A stretch of DNA of 64,000 nucleotides from Rhizobium etli_C (GCF_014198605.1 NZ_JACIHU010000004.1); one strand, 5' to 3'. Positions 1 through 8,567 are shown, numbered from the stretch's first letter. The notes: generated from the sequence alone by a model not told the origin. Translations and numbers: made by a program.

Positions 1-557
1 CCCGGCAGCGCCTCGATGCGGGCAAGCCAGGCGCGCACGGCCTGATAAGGCGCGGTGTCGACATTGCCCTCGGGCGCGTTGGCGATGTAGCTGTAAAGCG
101 CGATATCGGCGATGACAGGATTGTCGCCGAGCAGGAAGGCGCGGCCGGCGAGCTCCGCCTCGACCAGCGTGAAAATACGGTGCGCTCGGGCAATCACCTC
201 ATCGGCATGAAAATTGGCGCCGAAGACGGTGACGAGACGAGCGGCGCAAGGTCCGTAGGCGATCTCGCCCGCGGCGACCGAGAGCCATTTCTGGATCCGC
301 GCCGCCGTCAATATGTCCTCCGGCAGCCAGTCGGTGCGGCCATATTTGCGTGCGAGATAGACGAGGATGGCGGCGGAATCGGAAATGACTGCGCCATCGT
401 CGTCGAGCACCGGCACCTGGCCAAAGGCATTGAGCTTCAGGAACTCCGGAGCCTTGTGAGCGCCGGCGGCCATGTCGACCTCGACCAGTTCGTAAGGCAC
501 GCCGAGCAGTGACAGGAACAGGTGAACCCGGTGCGAATGATGATGGTAGAGTTTCAT
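1..557 (-). CDS. Glutathione S-transferase family protein (3' end outside window)
   Basis: The frame starts at an ATG at 557 and runs off the left window edge after about 185 codons, so the C-terminus is missing. The N-terminus MKLYHHHSHRVHLFLSLLG followed by a FGQVPVLDDDG stretch (about residues 44-55) and an SDSAAILVYLARKYG helix is the thioredoxin-like GST N-domain. The later ARIQKW and AFLLGDNPVIADIALYSYI segments fit the helical C-domain, including the family's conserved Asp near xxADIxxY. It is probably a soluble glutathione-conjugating or detoxification enzyme of unknown substrate. It is divergent from the LysR gene at 712, which may regulate it. Confidence 0.85.
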   Translation of the reverse strand, partial: MKLYHHHSHRVHLFLSLLGVPYELVEVDMAAGAHKAPEFLKLNAFGQVPVLDDDGAVISDSAAILVYLARKYGRTDWLPEDILTAARIQKWLSVAAGEIAYGPCAARLVTVFGANFHADEVIARAHRIFTLVEAELAGRAFLLGDNPVIADIALYSYIANAPEGNVDTAPYQAVRAWLARIEALP

Positions 558-711
558 GACGGTTCCTCTGAGGTCTGATGGGGCGGGAACAAGGTCTCGG
601 CCTTGCCGGCGATGGCCGCTTCGAACCATCTGCAGGGAATTTACTGCCTTCCAATGAACTGCAGTAGGATGCTAATCTGGAAAGCATGTTCTCAATTTCT
701 GGGAGGATGAA

Positions 712-1605
712 ATGGACCGCCTCGACGCCATGAGCGTGCTTCTTGCCGTCGTCGAGCAAGGCAGCCTGTCGGCCGCCTCGCGGCATCTGCGTTCACCGCT
801 GGCGACGGTCAGCCGCAAGGTCTCCGAGCTCGAGGCGCATCTTCACGCCAAACTGCTGCAGAGAAGCAATCGGAAGATCACATTGACCGAGGCTGGACGC
901 TCCTATGTCGAGGCGGCGCGGGAAATTCTTAACCGGGTGGAAGAGGCGGAACGGACGGCCGCCGGCGAATACAGTGCGCCGAAGGGCGAACTGACGATGA
1001 CCGCGCCGATCGTCTTCGGGCGGCTGCACGTCTTGCCTGTCGTGGTGGATTTCCTGAAGGCCTATCCCGACATCAATCTGCGGCTGATGCTCGGCGACCG
1101 GCTGTCGAACCTCGTCGAGGATCATATCGACCTGGCGCTGAGGATCGGCACCCTTGTAGACAGCAACCTGATCGCCACGCGGCTCGGCGCGATCCGCCGC
1201 ACCGTCTATGCCAGCCCGGATTATCTCGCGCGGCACTCGGCACCCCGACAGCCGGGCGATCTTTCCGCACATGACTGCATCACCTTCGAGAACATGGCCG
1301 CGACGCGGAGCTGGACATTCACCGAGGGGAAGCGCGACCTCGCGGTGCCGATCCGCTCACGGCTTGCGGTCAACACTGCCGAGGCCGCCGTCGATGCGGC
1401 CGTCGCCGGTCTCGGTATTACCCGCGTGCTCTCCTATCAAGCCGCCCGCGCCGCGGCGGCGGGCCTGCTGGTGCCGCTGCTCCAGGATTTCGAACCGCCG
1501 CCGGCGCCGGTGCAGCTCGTCTACCCCTCGCAGGGGCTGGTGCCGCTGAAGCTGCGGGCGCTCATCGATTTCGCGACGCCGCGCCTGCGCGCCACGTTGA
1601 AGTAG
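712..1605 (+). CDS. LysR-family transcriptional regulator
   Basis: A 297-residue protein, the usual LTTR length. The N-terminal winged helix-turn-helix covers about residues 4-62 (MSVLLAVVEQGSLSAASRHL, then TVSRKVSELEAHL). A periplasmic-binding-like effector domain covers about 90-290. The ATG follows AATTTCTGGGAGGATGAA, which supplies a GGAGG ribosome site. It is divergent from the GST gene across about 155 bp, the classic LysR arrangement, so control of that gene is inferred. The coinducer is unknown. Confidence 0.9.
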   Translation: MDRLDAMSVLLAVVEQGSLSAASRHLRSPLATVSRKVSELEAHLHAKLLQRSNRKITLTEAGRSYVEAAREILNRVEEAERTAAGEYSAPKGELTMTAPIVFGRLHVLPVVVDFLKAYPDINLRLMLGDRLSNLVEDHIDLALRIGTLVDSNLIATRLGAIRRTVYASPDYLARHSAPRQPGDLSAHDCITFENMAATRSWTFTEGKRDLAVPIRSRLAVNTAEAAVDAAVAGLGITRVLSYQAARAAAAGLLVPLLQDFEPPPAPVQLVYPSQGLVPLKLRALIDFATPRLRATLK

Positions 1606-1608
1606 GCT

Positions 1609-1977
1609 TTAGGCGAGTTTGCCCTCTTCCGCCTTGTAGAAATATTGGCTGGCGACCAGCCAGCCCTTCAGCGGCCTCAGCGGCGGAATGCAGGTGGCGA
1701 GCATGAAGGGGCCGGTGACCAGAAGCTGCACCCAGATCGGCGCCGAGAACGCCACCTCCAGCCAGACGCCGAGCAGCACGCTCGGGATGCAGGCAAAGCA
1801 GATGACGAAGAAGGCCGGGCCGTCAGCCGGATCGGCGAAGGCGTAATCGAGGCCACAGACCTCACAATGCGGCTGCAGCGTCAGGAATCCCTTGAACATA
1901 TGGCCCTGGCCGCAACGCGGGCAGCGTCCCCTGACGCCGGTCTGCATCGGAGGAAGTGGGGGATAGTCGGTATCCAT
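1609..1977 (-). CDS. DUF983 family zinc-ribbon membrane protein
   Basis: A 122-residue protein beginning MDTDYPPLPPMQTG. A CPRCGQG motif and a CEVCGLDY motif (about residues 20-43) form a probable Zn ribbon. Two hydrophobic segments follow (about 55-78 and 82-103), with the PADGPAFF motif typical of DUF983. The ATG at 1977 was chosen because GAGG lies a few bases upstream; an in-frame upstream ATG at 2064 would add an unrelated segment. It ends 3 bp from the stop of the convergent LysR gene. Function unknown; DUF983 proteins are inner-membrane proteins common in alphaproteobacteria. Confidence 0.85.
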   Translation of the reverse strand: MDTDYPPLPPMQTGVRGRCPRCGQGHMFKGFLTLQPHCEVCGLDYAFADPADGPAFFVICFACIPSVLLGVWLEVAFSAPIWVQLLVTGPFMLATCIPPLRPLKGWLVASQYFYKAEEGKLA

Positions 1978-2023
1978 GATAACCTCGTCTTCTCTGGCAT
2001 GCAGCTCAATGCCAATCAATGCC

Positions 2024-2060
2024 ACATATATGTATGCATTCAATATAAATACATTACGCA
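2024..2060. promoter_or_regulatory. AT-rich inverted repeat upstream of DUF983 gene
   Basis: ATGTAT (2030-2035) and ATACAT (2049-2054) form an inverted repeat in an AT-rich patch about 50 bp upstream of the DUF983 start, in an otherwise GC-rich region. This is consistent with a promoter/operator. The regulator is unknown. Confidence 0.3.
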
Positions 2061-2186
2061 TCAATCACCAGTCAACTTGCCAGAATGCCGCAGATGCCCG
2101 TCGGCTGCCGACCGGGCAACCGCAGGCACATCATCGAAGGGGACGAGACCCGCAGCGGGCCTGAGGCAAGTTGAAAACTGCCGGGA

Positions 2187-3590
2187 TTAGAAGAACGACG
2201 CCGCCATCTCCGGCGGGCCTTCCAGCGCATGGGCCATGAATTCCAGTGCGCCGTGCAGTCTCTCCCGGGTGATCGGACCGCCGAGGCAGACCCGCACCGC
2301 TTCCGGGGCGGCGCCCTCGACGGTGAAGGCATCGCTTGCCACGACGCCGATGCCGGAGGAACGCATATGGCTGCCGAAGGTAGAACGGGTCCAGCCATTG
2401 GCGAGCGGCAGCCAGATGTTGAAGCTGATCGGATCGGCGCGGTAGCTGCCGGCCGGCAGGATGGCGGCGACCATCTGCTGGCGGGCGGCGGCCTCGGTGC
2501 GGACGAAGCGCAGGATCGCATCGGCCGTGCCGTCCTCGATCCAGCGGGTGGCGAGCGCCATGGTCAAAGGCGAAGCCATGACGTTGTTGGCGCGCATGGC
2601 GCTGACGAAAGGCCATACGGCCTTGCTGTCGGGCGCAACGACATAGGCAAGGCGCAGGCCCGCGCCGAGGCATTTCGCCAGGCCGCCAATATGCCAGGTC
2701 AGATCCGGCACCATTGCCGCCAGCGGCGCCGGACCTTGCTGTGGAATGAAGCCATAGGCATCGTCCTCAACGATCGGCAGCTGATATCTGCGCGCGACGG
2801 CCGCGATTTCCGCGCGCCGGCCGGTCGAAATCGTCAGCGTCATCGGGTTCTGCAGCGTCGGATTGAGATAGAGCGCCTTCGGCGTCAACCGCTCGCAGGC
2901 CTTAGCAAGGGCCTCCGGCAGGACACCGTCCTCGTCCATCGGCAGGCCGGCGAGATTGAGCCGCAGTTGGGCGGCGATCGAGCGCATGCCGGGATAAGTG
3001 ATGATTTCCGACAGCACGGTCTCGCCCGGCTTTGCCAGCAGGCCGAAGATCGCCAGCAGAGCCGGATGGGCGCCCGGCGTGACGAAGATCCGCTCCTGCG
3101 ACGGCGTGAGCCCGCGGCGGCCGAGCCAGGCGGCGGCGGCGTCCTTATCCATGCCGGCGCCGCCGAAGCCTTGGTAACGCAGAAGCGGAACGAGACTGGC
3201 GGCCACCGCCGACATGCCCTCGCGCATGCCGGCGAGCAGTTCCGGGTCATCCAGTTCCGGCGGCATGTTCATCGAGAAATCGACGATCGATGCGCGGCGC
3301 GGATCGGGTACGGTGTCAGGCGCGAAGGCCTGCCGCGCCTTGCCCGCGCGGCCGGTGACGAAGGTGCCCCGGCCGACATGCGACTCGACGAGCCCGCGCT
3401 TCTGCGCCTCGACATAACCTCTGGCCACGGTGGTGAAATCGACGTTCAGCCGCTTGGCGAGATCGCGCTGCGGCGGCAGCCGGTCTCCAACCGCCAGTTG
3501 GCCGCTGCGCAGATCCATTTCGATCAGATCGGCAATCGCCATGTAACGCGGGCTGCTGCTGCGGCTGAGATCGGGATGCCAGTCCTTCAT
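2187..3590 (-). CDS. MocR-type GntR/aminotransferase fusion regulator
   Basis: A 467-residue protein. A GntR winged helix lies at about residues 10-75 (YMAIADLIEMDLRSGQLAVG, then RLPPQRDLAKRLNVDFTTVARGY). A fold-type I aminotransferase-like domain covers about 100-460, with the PLP-site elements YLNPTLQNPMT, VEDDAYG and HIGGLAKCLGAGLRLAYV, where the Lys is the likely Schiff-base residue. This is the PdxR/MocR subfamily, which uses PLP adducts as effectors. The ATG at 3590 (MKDWHP) is preferred over an in-frame upstream ATG because homologues begin just before the helix-turn-helix. It is divergent from the HtrA-like gene at 3810. The target is unknown. Confidence 0.88.
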   Translation of the reverse strand: MKDWHPDLSRSSSPRYMAIADLIEMDLRSGQLAVGDRLPPQRDLAKRLNVDFTTVARGYVEAQKRGLVESHVGRGTFVTGRAGKARQAFAPDTVPDPRRASIVDFSMNMPPELDDPELLAGMREGMSAVAASLVPLLRYQGFGGAGMDKDAAAAWLGRRGLTPSQERIFVTPGAHPALLAIFGLLAKPGETVLSEIITYPGMRSIAAQLRLNLAGLPMDEDGVLPEALAKACERLTPKALYLNPTLQNPMTLTISTGRRAEIAAVARRYQLPIVEDDAYGFIPQQGPAPLAAMVPDLTWHIGGLAKCLGAGLRLAYVVAPDSKAVWPFVSAMRANNVMASPLTMALATRWIEDGTADAILRFVRTEAAARQQMVAAILPAGSYRADPISFNIWLPLANGWTRSTFGSHMRSSGIGVVASDAFTVEGAAPEAVRVCLGGPITRERLHGALEFMAHALEGPPEMAASFF

Positions 3591-3809
3591 GTCGTGATCC
3601 GTGCCCGTCTGATTCCTGATAGGATTGACTGTATATTGTTGCGCAGCGGCGCTGTCACCCCCGGATGTTCCCGGTATCCCTCCACGCGGCGGCAGGCGGG
3701 TGCGGAAATTCCCGTCGCGCCAGCCTTGCCGCCACCCCTTCATCTTCTTACCTATTAGGGAGGCGCGCCGGCTTTCGGTCTCGCGCGGCGGCGCCCTCGG
3801 GATAAAAGC

Positions 3810-4715
3810 ATGAACATCGATCCGATCCTGCGGTCAGTTGTGGCCGTCCGTTCCTCCATTCCGGAAGATGCCTTCACGGCGGAGACGCTGGGCACCGTCC
3901 GGGAGGGCAGCGGCGTCGTCATTCGCGACAACGGGCTGGTGCTGACCATCGGTTATCTGATCACCGAGGCCGAGGAAGTCTGGCTGACGACCCAAGACGG
4001 CCGGGTGGTTCCCGCCCATCCCCTTGCCTATGATCAGGAAAGCGGCTTCGGCCTGGTGCAGGCGCTCGGCGTTCTGAACGCTCCGGCAGTGGCTATCGGC
4101 GATGCGGCCGCGGCCAGGCCCGGCGATCCCGTCGTGCTTGCCGATGGAATCGGCGAGTTCGTCCAGGCAAACATCGTCGCCCGGCAGGAATTCGCCGGCT
4201 ACTGGGAATATCTGCTGGATGAGGCGATTTTTACCGCACCGGCCCATCCGGCGTGGGGCGGGGCAGCGTTGATCGGCGCCGACGGCAAGCTTCTCGGCAT
4301 CGGCTCGCTTCGCCTGCAGATGAGCCAGGATGGCGAGATCGCCGATATCAATATGGTCGTGCCGATCGATCTTTTGCCGCCGATCCTCGACGACCTCCTG
4401 AACCGCGGTCAGGTCAACAAGCCGCCACGGCCCTGGCTCGGCGCATTCTCCGCCGAGAGCAACAGCGGCGTGGTGGTGATGAGCGTGGCCGAAGGCGGTC
4501 CGGCCGCCGAGGCCGGCCTGCGTCAGGGCGATATCATCTCCGAGATTCGCGACGAAGAGGTCGATGGCCTGGCCGATTTCTACCGCAAGCTCTGGAGCAG
4601 TGGCCCGGCCGGCGCCGAGATCCCGATGCGGATCCTGCGCAACGGCCGCGAAGCCTGGCTGCGCGTCAAGTCCGCCGACCGCAGCAGCTTTCTGAAAAAG
4701 CCGCAGCTGCAGTGA
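3810..4715 (+). CDS. HtrA-like trypsin-fold/PDZ protein lacking the catalytic triad
   Basis: A 301-residue protein with a two-barrel trypsin-like region (about residues 5-195) and one C-terminal PDZ domain (about 205-290; GGPAAEAGLRQGDIISEI). Aligning it to the intact DegP-type protease at 33338-34717 shows every catalytic position replaced. GYVLTNYHVV is matched by GLVLTIGYLI (His to Tyr49). GTDLALLQ is matched by SGFGLVQ (Asp to Phe80). NPGNSGGAL is matched by HPAWGGAAL (Ser to Gly150). There is no signal peptide. It should be a non-proteolytic, possibly peptide-binding scaffold, which is inference. The frame is intact, so it is not a broken pseudogene. It is divergent from the MocR gene. 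Confidence 0.85.
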   Translation: MNIDPILRSVVAVRSSIPEDAFTAETLGTVREGSGVVIRDNGLVLTIGYLITEAEEVWLTTQDGRVVPAHPLAYDQESGFGLVQALGVLNAPAVAIGDAAAARPGDPVVLADGIGEFVQANIVARQEFAGYWEYLLDEAIFTAPAHPAWGGAALIGADGKLLGIGSLRLQMSQDGEIADINMVVPIDLLPPILDDLLNRGQVNKPPRPWLGAFSAESNSGVVVMSVAEGGPAAEAGLRQGDIISEIRDEEVDGLADFYRKLWSSGPAGAEIPMRILRNGREAWLRVKSADRSSFLKKPQLQ

Positions 4716-4829
4716 GCCGCATTAGCCCCGCGAACGCTGCCTAGACGTCCGAACCGATTCACTCTCGTCGCCTGGCCATTTAACAATGCTGGTGTTGCAT
4801 TGATCTTGAGATGAAAGGAGTTTGCAGCC

Positions 4830-5210
4830 ATGTTCGATCATGTCTCCATCGGCGTCAAAGACCTCGAAAGAGCCCGCCGTTTCTATGATGCGGCGCTGGC
4901 GCCGCTCGGCTATGAGCGCCTCTCCAATTCCGATGGCGTGATCGGCTACGGCGCCGACGAGGTAGGCCTCTGGGTGATACAGGCCGAGCATCCCGTTGTC
5001 GCCGACATGCAATCCGGGCTGCATTTCTGCTTCGTCGCCCCGAACGAGCCCGCTGTCGACGCCTTTCACGCGGCGGCTATCGCTTCCGGCGGCACCGACA
5101 ACGGCGAACCGGGTATCCGGCCGGATTACGGCCGCTTCTATTACGCCGCCTTCGTCATCGATCCCGACGGCTACCGGCTCGAAGCCTATTTCCACAAGGG
5201 TGAGATATAA
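4830..5210 (+). CDS. VOC (glyoxalase/bleomycin-resistance fold) family protein
   Basis: A 126-residue single-domain protein. The start MFDHVSIGVKDLERARRFYD and the end FVIDPDGYRLEAYFHKG are the paired beta-alpha-beta-beta-beta modules of the vicinal oxygen chelate fold. His4 and the Glu near the end (RLEAY) are the expected metal ligands. A GGAG-type ribosome site (GAAAGGAG) precedes the ATG. The substrate cannot be told from sequence; many such proteins in rhizobia are lactoylglutathione-lyase-like. Confidence 0.88.
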   Translation: MFDHVSIGVKDLERARRFYDAALAPLGYERLSNSDGVIGYGADEVGLWVIQAEHPVVADMQSGLHFCFVAPNEPAVDAFHAAAIASGGTDNGEPGIRPDYGRFYYAAFVIDPDGYRLEAYFHKGEI

Positions 5211-5225
5211 CAAGCTCCGAATTTC

Positions 5226-5272
5226 GAGCAATTCCGAACGAAAAACCGCTTCACACTTTCCTGGAATTGCTC
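5226..5272. repeat. Rhizobium-type palindromic intergenic repeat
   Basis: GAGCAATTCC (5226-5235) and GGAATTGCTC (5263-5272) are perfect 10-bp inverted arms around a loop containing an AAAGTGTGAAGCGGTTTT-like core on the minus strand. The same core type is seen at 9781-9830. It sits between convergent genes, and its right arm overlaps the stop codon of the LysR gene. It could fold as a hairpin in either transcript. Confidence 0.7.
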
Positions 5273-6236
5273 AGGCCGCGGCTCTTGAAATCGCCACCCG
5301 GCAGCCGGAGGCTACGAGCGCTTCGCCGGCGACGTCGAGGAACAGCCGGCGGAACCAGCGCGCTCGGCCGTCCGCCTGATCGACCCGACGGTAGAGCATG
5401 GTCACCGGATCGACCGGCAGCGGCAGCGGCGGCTCGCAAATCGTCAGCCCATGCAGCTGCGCCATGCAACGGCCGATCGATTCCGGCACGATTGATATGG
5501 CGGGCATCGCCCGCAGCGCCGTCGGCAGGGCGGAAAAGCGCGGCACGGTCGCCACCACCCGGCGCCGATGGCCGGTGCGGCTGAGCGCGATATCGATGCT
5601 GGTCGAGGCGTTGCCCTCGAAGGAGACGGTGACATGCGCGGCATCGGCGAGACCGTCGAGGCTCAGCGGCGCCTTCAGCTTGAGTTGAGTGTCGTCGTAA
5701 ATGCAGATCGAGGCCTGGTTGAACAGCGGCGCGCGGACGTGCCACGAGGCTGGTTCGTCGTGTACGGAAACGCTGAAATCGAAGACGCCCTCATCCAGCC
5801 GGCGGGCGGCATCGCGCTTTTCGGAAGCGATGCCGATCAGCCGGGCGCCTGGCGAGAGCCGCAGCAGGCGGGCGGCAAGCGGGCCGAAGAAGGCCGATTC
5901 GAGATTGTCGCACATGCCGATGCGGAACTCGCCCTGCCAGCTCGCCGGATCGAATTCGGCCTGCGGACGGATGGCGCGTTCGATGCCCGACAGTGCATCC
6001 TCGATTGCCGGAGCAATAGACAGGGCACGTGGTGTCGGCTGCAGGCCGCGGCCGACACGCACGAACAATTCATCGTCCAGCGCTTCGCGCAGGCGGCGCA
6101 AGGCAGCCGACAGGCCGGGCTGCCCGAGCAGCAGCCGTTCGGCGGCGCGGCTGACATTGCGCTCCTGCATCAGAACCGAAAAAGCCAGCAGCAGGTTGAG
6201 GTCGATCTTGCGCAGTGTCGCGTCATTCATCATCAT
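5271..6236 (-). CDS. LysR-family transcriptional regulator
   Basis: A 321-residue LTTR of the NodD/SyrM-like architecture. The winged helix-turn-helix is at about residues 8-66 (LRKIDLNLLLAFSVLMQERN, SRAAERLLLGQPGLSAALRR) and the effector domain at about 95-305. The start is one of three consecutive ATGs (6236, 6233, 6230). It is divergent from the DHA2 transporter at 6356 with a palindrome between them, suggesting it controls that pump. The stop codon lies inside a palindromic repeat. Confidence 0.88.
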   Translation of the reverse strand: MMMNDATLRKIDLNLLLAFSVLMQERNVSRAAERLLLGQPGLSAALRRLREALDDELFVRVGRGLQPTPRALSIAPAIEDALSGIERAIRPQAEFDPASWQGEFRIGMCDNLESAFFGPLAARLLRLSPGARLIGIASEKRDAARRLDEGVFDFSVSVHDEPASWHVRAPLFNQASICIYDDTQLKLKAPLSLDGLADAAHVTVSFEGNASTSIDIALSRTGHRRRVVATVPRFSALPTALRAMPAISIVPESIGRCMAQLHGLTICEPPLPLPVDPVTMLYRRVDQADGRARWFRRLFLDVAGEALVASGCRVAISRAAA

Positions 6237-6257
6237 CAGTAATACCTGGCATGGCTA

Positions 6258-6274
6258 CTATCAATTTGCAATAG
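6258..6274. promoter_or_regulatory. Candidate LysR operator between lysR and MFS gene
   Basis: CTATCAATTTGCAATAG has inverted CTAT/ATAG ends and lies in the 119-bp divergent spacer, about 22 bp from the LysR start. LysR boxes are loose interrupted palindromes, so this is a plausible but unproven site. Confidence 0.35.
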
Positions 6275-6355
6275 GATTGGAAGCTGTACATTTTCTCGTT
6301 CCCTGCCGCCCGGCAACCTCCCCGATGAGGCGGCAGCAAAGAAGGAACGATTTCG

Positions 6356-7756
6356 ATGACACTTTCTCAATCGAGAAGCGGAGCGGGGCTGGCATTGCTG
6401 CTGCTCTGCACCGCCAATTTCCTCGACGCCATGGATGTCTCCACAATCGCTGTCGCGCTTCCCGCCATCCAGGCCGAACTCGGCATGGAGGCGACTTCGC
6501 TGCAATGGGCCGTCAGCGCCTATGTGCTCGGCTATGGCGGCTTCCTGCTGCTCGGCGGCCGGGTCGCCGACGTCTTCGGCCATCGGCGCGTCTTCCTCTG
6601 GTCGCTGGCGATCTTTGCCGCCGCCAGCCTCGCCGGCGGGTTCGTCGACAGCGGCCCGACCTTGATCGCCGCCCGCCTGGTCAAGGGCATCGCCGCCGCC
6701 TTCACCGCGCCCGCGGCGCTGGCCCTGCTGCTCTCCGTCTTCGGCGAAGGTACGGCGCGGGCAAAAGCGCTCGGGGTTTTCGCCTCCACCGGTGCGACCG
6801 GTTTCGTGCTCGGCATGGTGCTCGGCGGTGCCGCGACGATTTTCAGCTGGCGGGCTACGCTGGTCATGGGCGCGCCCGTCGCCATCCTGACACTCGTCCT
6901 GGCGCCGCTGGCGTTGCCGGCCGACCCGAAAAGGAGCGGACCACGGCCGGCATTCGACTGGGCCGGCGCACTGACGATCACGCCCGGGCTGCTGCTCTTC
7001 GTCTTCGGCATCACCAATGCCGCGGCTGCCGGCTGGCAGGCCCTGCCGACCTGGGGTTCGCTCTTGGCGTCGCTGGTGTTGATCCTGCTCTTCCTCGCGG
7101 TTGAAGCACGCCATGTCGATCCGATGGTGCCGCTCGGCATGTTCCGCCGGGCGCGGCTGCGGCACGCCAATGCGATCGCCGCCCTCTTCCAGGGCGCCTA
7201 TGTCGGCTTCCAGTTCCTGGCGACGCTCTATTATCAGAACGTCATCGGCTGGTCGGCCTTCACGACAGGTTTCTCCTTTGCCCTCGGCGGCGTCTTCGTG
7301 ATGTTCCTGGCGCCACGCTTTGCGAGCCTGGCGCAAATCCGCGGCGCCACCGGGCTGATGGCCGCAGGCGTCGGGCTGCAGGCCTTCAGCTATATTTTCT
7401 GGGTGACGGCACTGGGACATGTCGATCCGATCCTGCTCGTGCTGGTCTCGCAGGTCCCGCTCGGCCTCGGTTATGCCATGACCTACCCTTCGGTGCAGGT
7501 CGCAGCGCTTTCCGATGTCGAGGACGACAAGTCGGGGCTTGCCTCCGGTCTGCTCTTCGCCTCCTTCCAGATCGGCGGCGGCATCGTGCTTGCGGCCGCT
7601 TCTGCAGTGTTCGGCGCCGCGCCGAATGTCGGCTGGGATCCGTATGTCGCCGGCGTCGCCTTCGTGGCGCTGCTTGCCATCGCCATCACCCTGCTTGCAG
7701 CCGCAGGTCCGAGGACATCGGCCGTCCGGAGGCCCGCCTATCAGGCGGCGGAATGA
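6356..7756 (+). CDS. MFS transporter, DHA2 (14-TM) drug-efflux type
   Basis: A 466-residue polytopic inner-membrane protein. It has the DHA2 signatures FLDAMDVSTIAVALPAIQ in TM1 (D-x-x-x-V-A-LP), LQWAVSAYVLGYGGFLLLGG for TM2 and the GRVADVFGHRRVF loop (motif A). About 14 hydrophobic segments can be counted. The ATG follows AAGAAGGAACGATTTCG. It is divergent from a LysR regulator, a common arrangement for inducible efflux pumps. A stem-loop follows the stop. The substrate is unknown. Confidence 0.9.
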   Translation: MTLSQSRSGAGLALLLLCTANFLDAMDVSTIAVALPAIQAELGMEATSLQWAVSAYVLGYGGFLLLGGRVADVFGHRRVFLWSLAIFAAASLAGGFVDSGPTLIAARLVKGIAAAFTAPAALALLLSVFGEGTARAKALGVFASTGATGFVLGMVLGGAATIFSWRATLVMGAPVAILTLVLAPLALPADPKRSGPRPAFDWAGALTITPGLLLFVFGITNAAAAGWQALPTWGSLLASLVLILLFLAVEARHVDPMVPLGMFRRARLRHANAIAALFQGAYVGFQFLATLYYQNVIGWSAFTTGFSFALGGVFVMFLAPRFASLAQIRGATGLMAAGVGLQAFSYIFWVTALGHVDPILLVLVSQVPLGLGYAMTYPSVQVAALSDVEDDKSGLASGLLFASFQIGGGIVLAAASAVFGAAPNVGWDPYVAGVAFVALLAIAITLLAAAGPRTSAVRRPAYQAAE

Positions 7757-7763
7757 CCCTTGC

Positions 7764-7787
7764 GCCCGCACCTTTATCGGTGCGGGC
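7764..7787 (+). terminator. Stem-loop after MFS gene
   Basis: GCCCGCACC (7764-7772) and GGTGCGGGC (7779-7787) are perfect 9-bp arms with a 6-nt loop, 8 bp after the MFS stop. There is no clear T run, so it is a weak or accessory terminator. Confidence 0.5.
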
Positions 7788-7932
7788 CATTCATAAGCAA
7801 AAACGAATATTCACAACGAGAATCCCATTGCCTTGCCTCGGCGAAAGGCGCATGGTTTCGCCTCGGCAGGCATTGAACGGGCGCTGCCGACTGAGGGATA
7901 TGAATACCTTCGCCCCGACGAAAGGAGGACCG

Positions 7933-8250
7933 ATGTCTTCCACTTCCAAAAAGCCATACCTGACCTCGTCCGATCTCGACATGCTTCAGTCCGTACTCGA
8001 CAATGCGGGCTACGAGGCCAGGATCGCGCCCGACGACGGCAGGGGCTGCAATGTCGCAGCGATGCTGCTGATCAAGCTGTTTCAGGAGGGCGTAACGTCG
8101 CCCGCCATGCTTTCGCAGGCACTCGAACACTACTTCGGCAAGCTGAAAACGCCGCCGAAACCAGTCACTCCGGTTTACGACCGTTATGCGATCCAGGGAT
8201 TGCCCAGCGACAGGCGTAAGACAAACCTCAAACCCGGCGCGCGAAGCTGA
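7933..8250 (+). CDS. Conserved hypothetical protein, 105 aa
   Basis: The start at 7933 is set by a near-ideal ribosome site, AAAGGAGGACCG before ATG. The 105-residue product starts MSSTSKKPYLTSSDLDMLQS, with an acidic helical N-terminal half and a basic C-terminal tail (SDRRKTNLKPGARS). It has no signal peptide or membrane segment. The middle part (CNVAAMLLIKLFQEG, then LSQALEHYFG) looks like an amphipathic helical domain. I do not recognise a characterised family. It is followed 38 bp later by a small basic protein, likely co-transcribed. Confidence 0.7.
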   Translation: MSSTSKKPYLTSSDLDMLQSVLDNAGYEARIAPDDGRGCNVAAMLLIKLFQEGVTSPAMLSQALEHYFGKLKTPPKPVTPVYDRYAIQGLPSDRRKTNLKPGARS

Positions 8251-8288
8251 AAACGCGCTTTGCATTCGTCTGAACAGGAGATCGATCG

Positions 8289-8435
8289 ATGGCAAAAGGT
8301 CAGTTGAGAAGCAATCGCGAGGCTCGCAAACCGAAGAAGGACAAGCTGGCGCCGAAGATGGCACGCACATTCGCCGGCCAGATGAAGGCCGCGACCCAGG
8401 CCGCTCCGCACGGAAGCAGCGCGCCGAAGAAATAA
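8289..8435 (+). CDS. Small lysine-rich basic protein, 48 aa
   Basis: ATG at 8289 is preceded by CAGGAG at suitable spacing. The 48-codon frame begins MAKGQLRSNREARKPKKDK and ends GSSAPKK. About a third of the residues are Lys or Arg. Short proteins with an AKGQxRSNREARKPK start occur widely in Rhizobiales and other proteobacteria as hypothetical proteins. Nucleic-acid or ribosome association is a guess from charge only. Confidence 0.65.
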   Translation: MAKGQLRSNREARKPKKDKLAPKMARTFAGQMKAATQAAPHGSSAPKK

Positions 8436-8567
8436 GCTCGCATCGAGCCCTCGGGTGAATCGCCCCTCGCCGCCTCCATGACAAACGCAAGTCGGGATCG
8501 ATTTGCGTAATGGGTGATGTGTGGCTAAAAGCGGCAGCGCGTCCTGCCGGGACGCGCGCGATCAGCG

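Noticed and set aside
2229..3758. 509-codon plus-strand frame opposite the MocR gene
   Set aside because: Antisense to a complete GntR/aminotransferase protein; Arg/His/Gly/Asp-rich shadow.
4800..4815. TTGATCTTGAGAT considered as a FixK box
   Set aside because: Right half-site does not match ATCAA.
6236..7771. 511-codon minus-strand frame opposite the DHA2 transporter
   Set aside because: Low-complexity Asp/Glu/Arg/Gln-rich translation, antisense to a clear 14-TM transporter.
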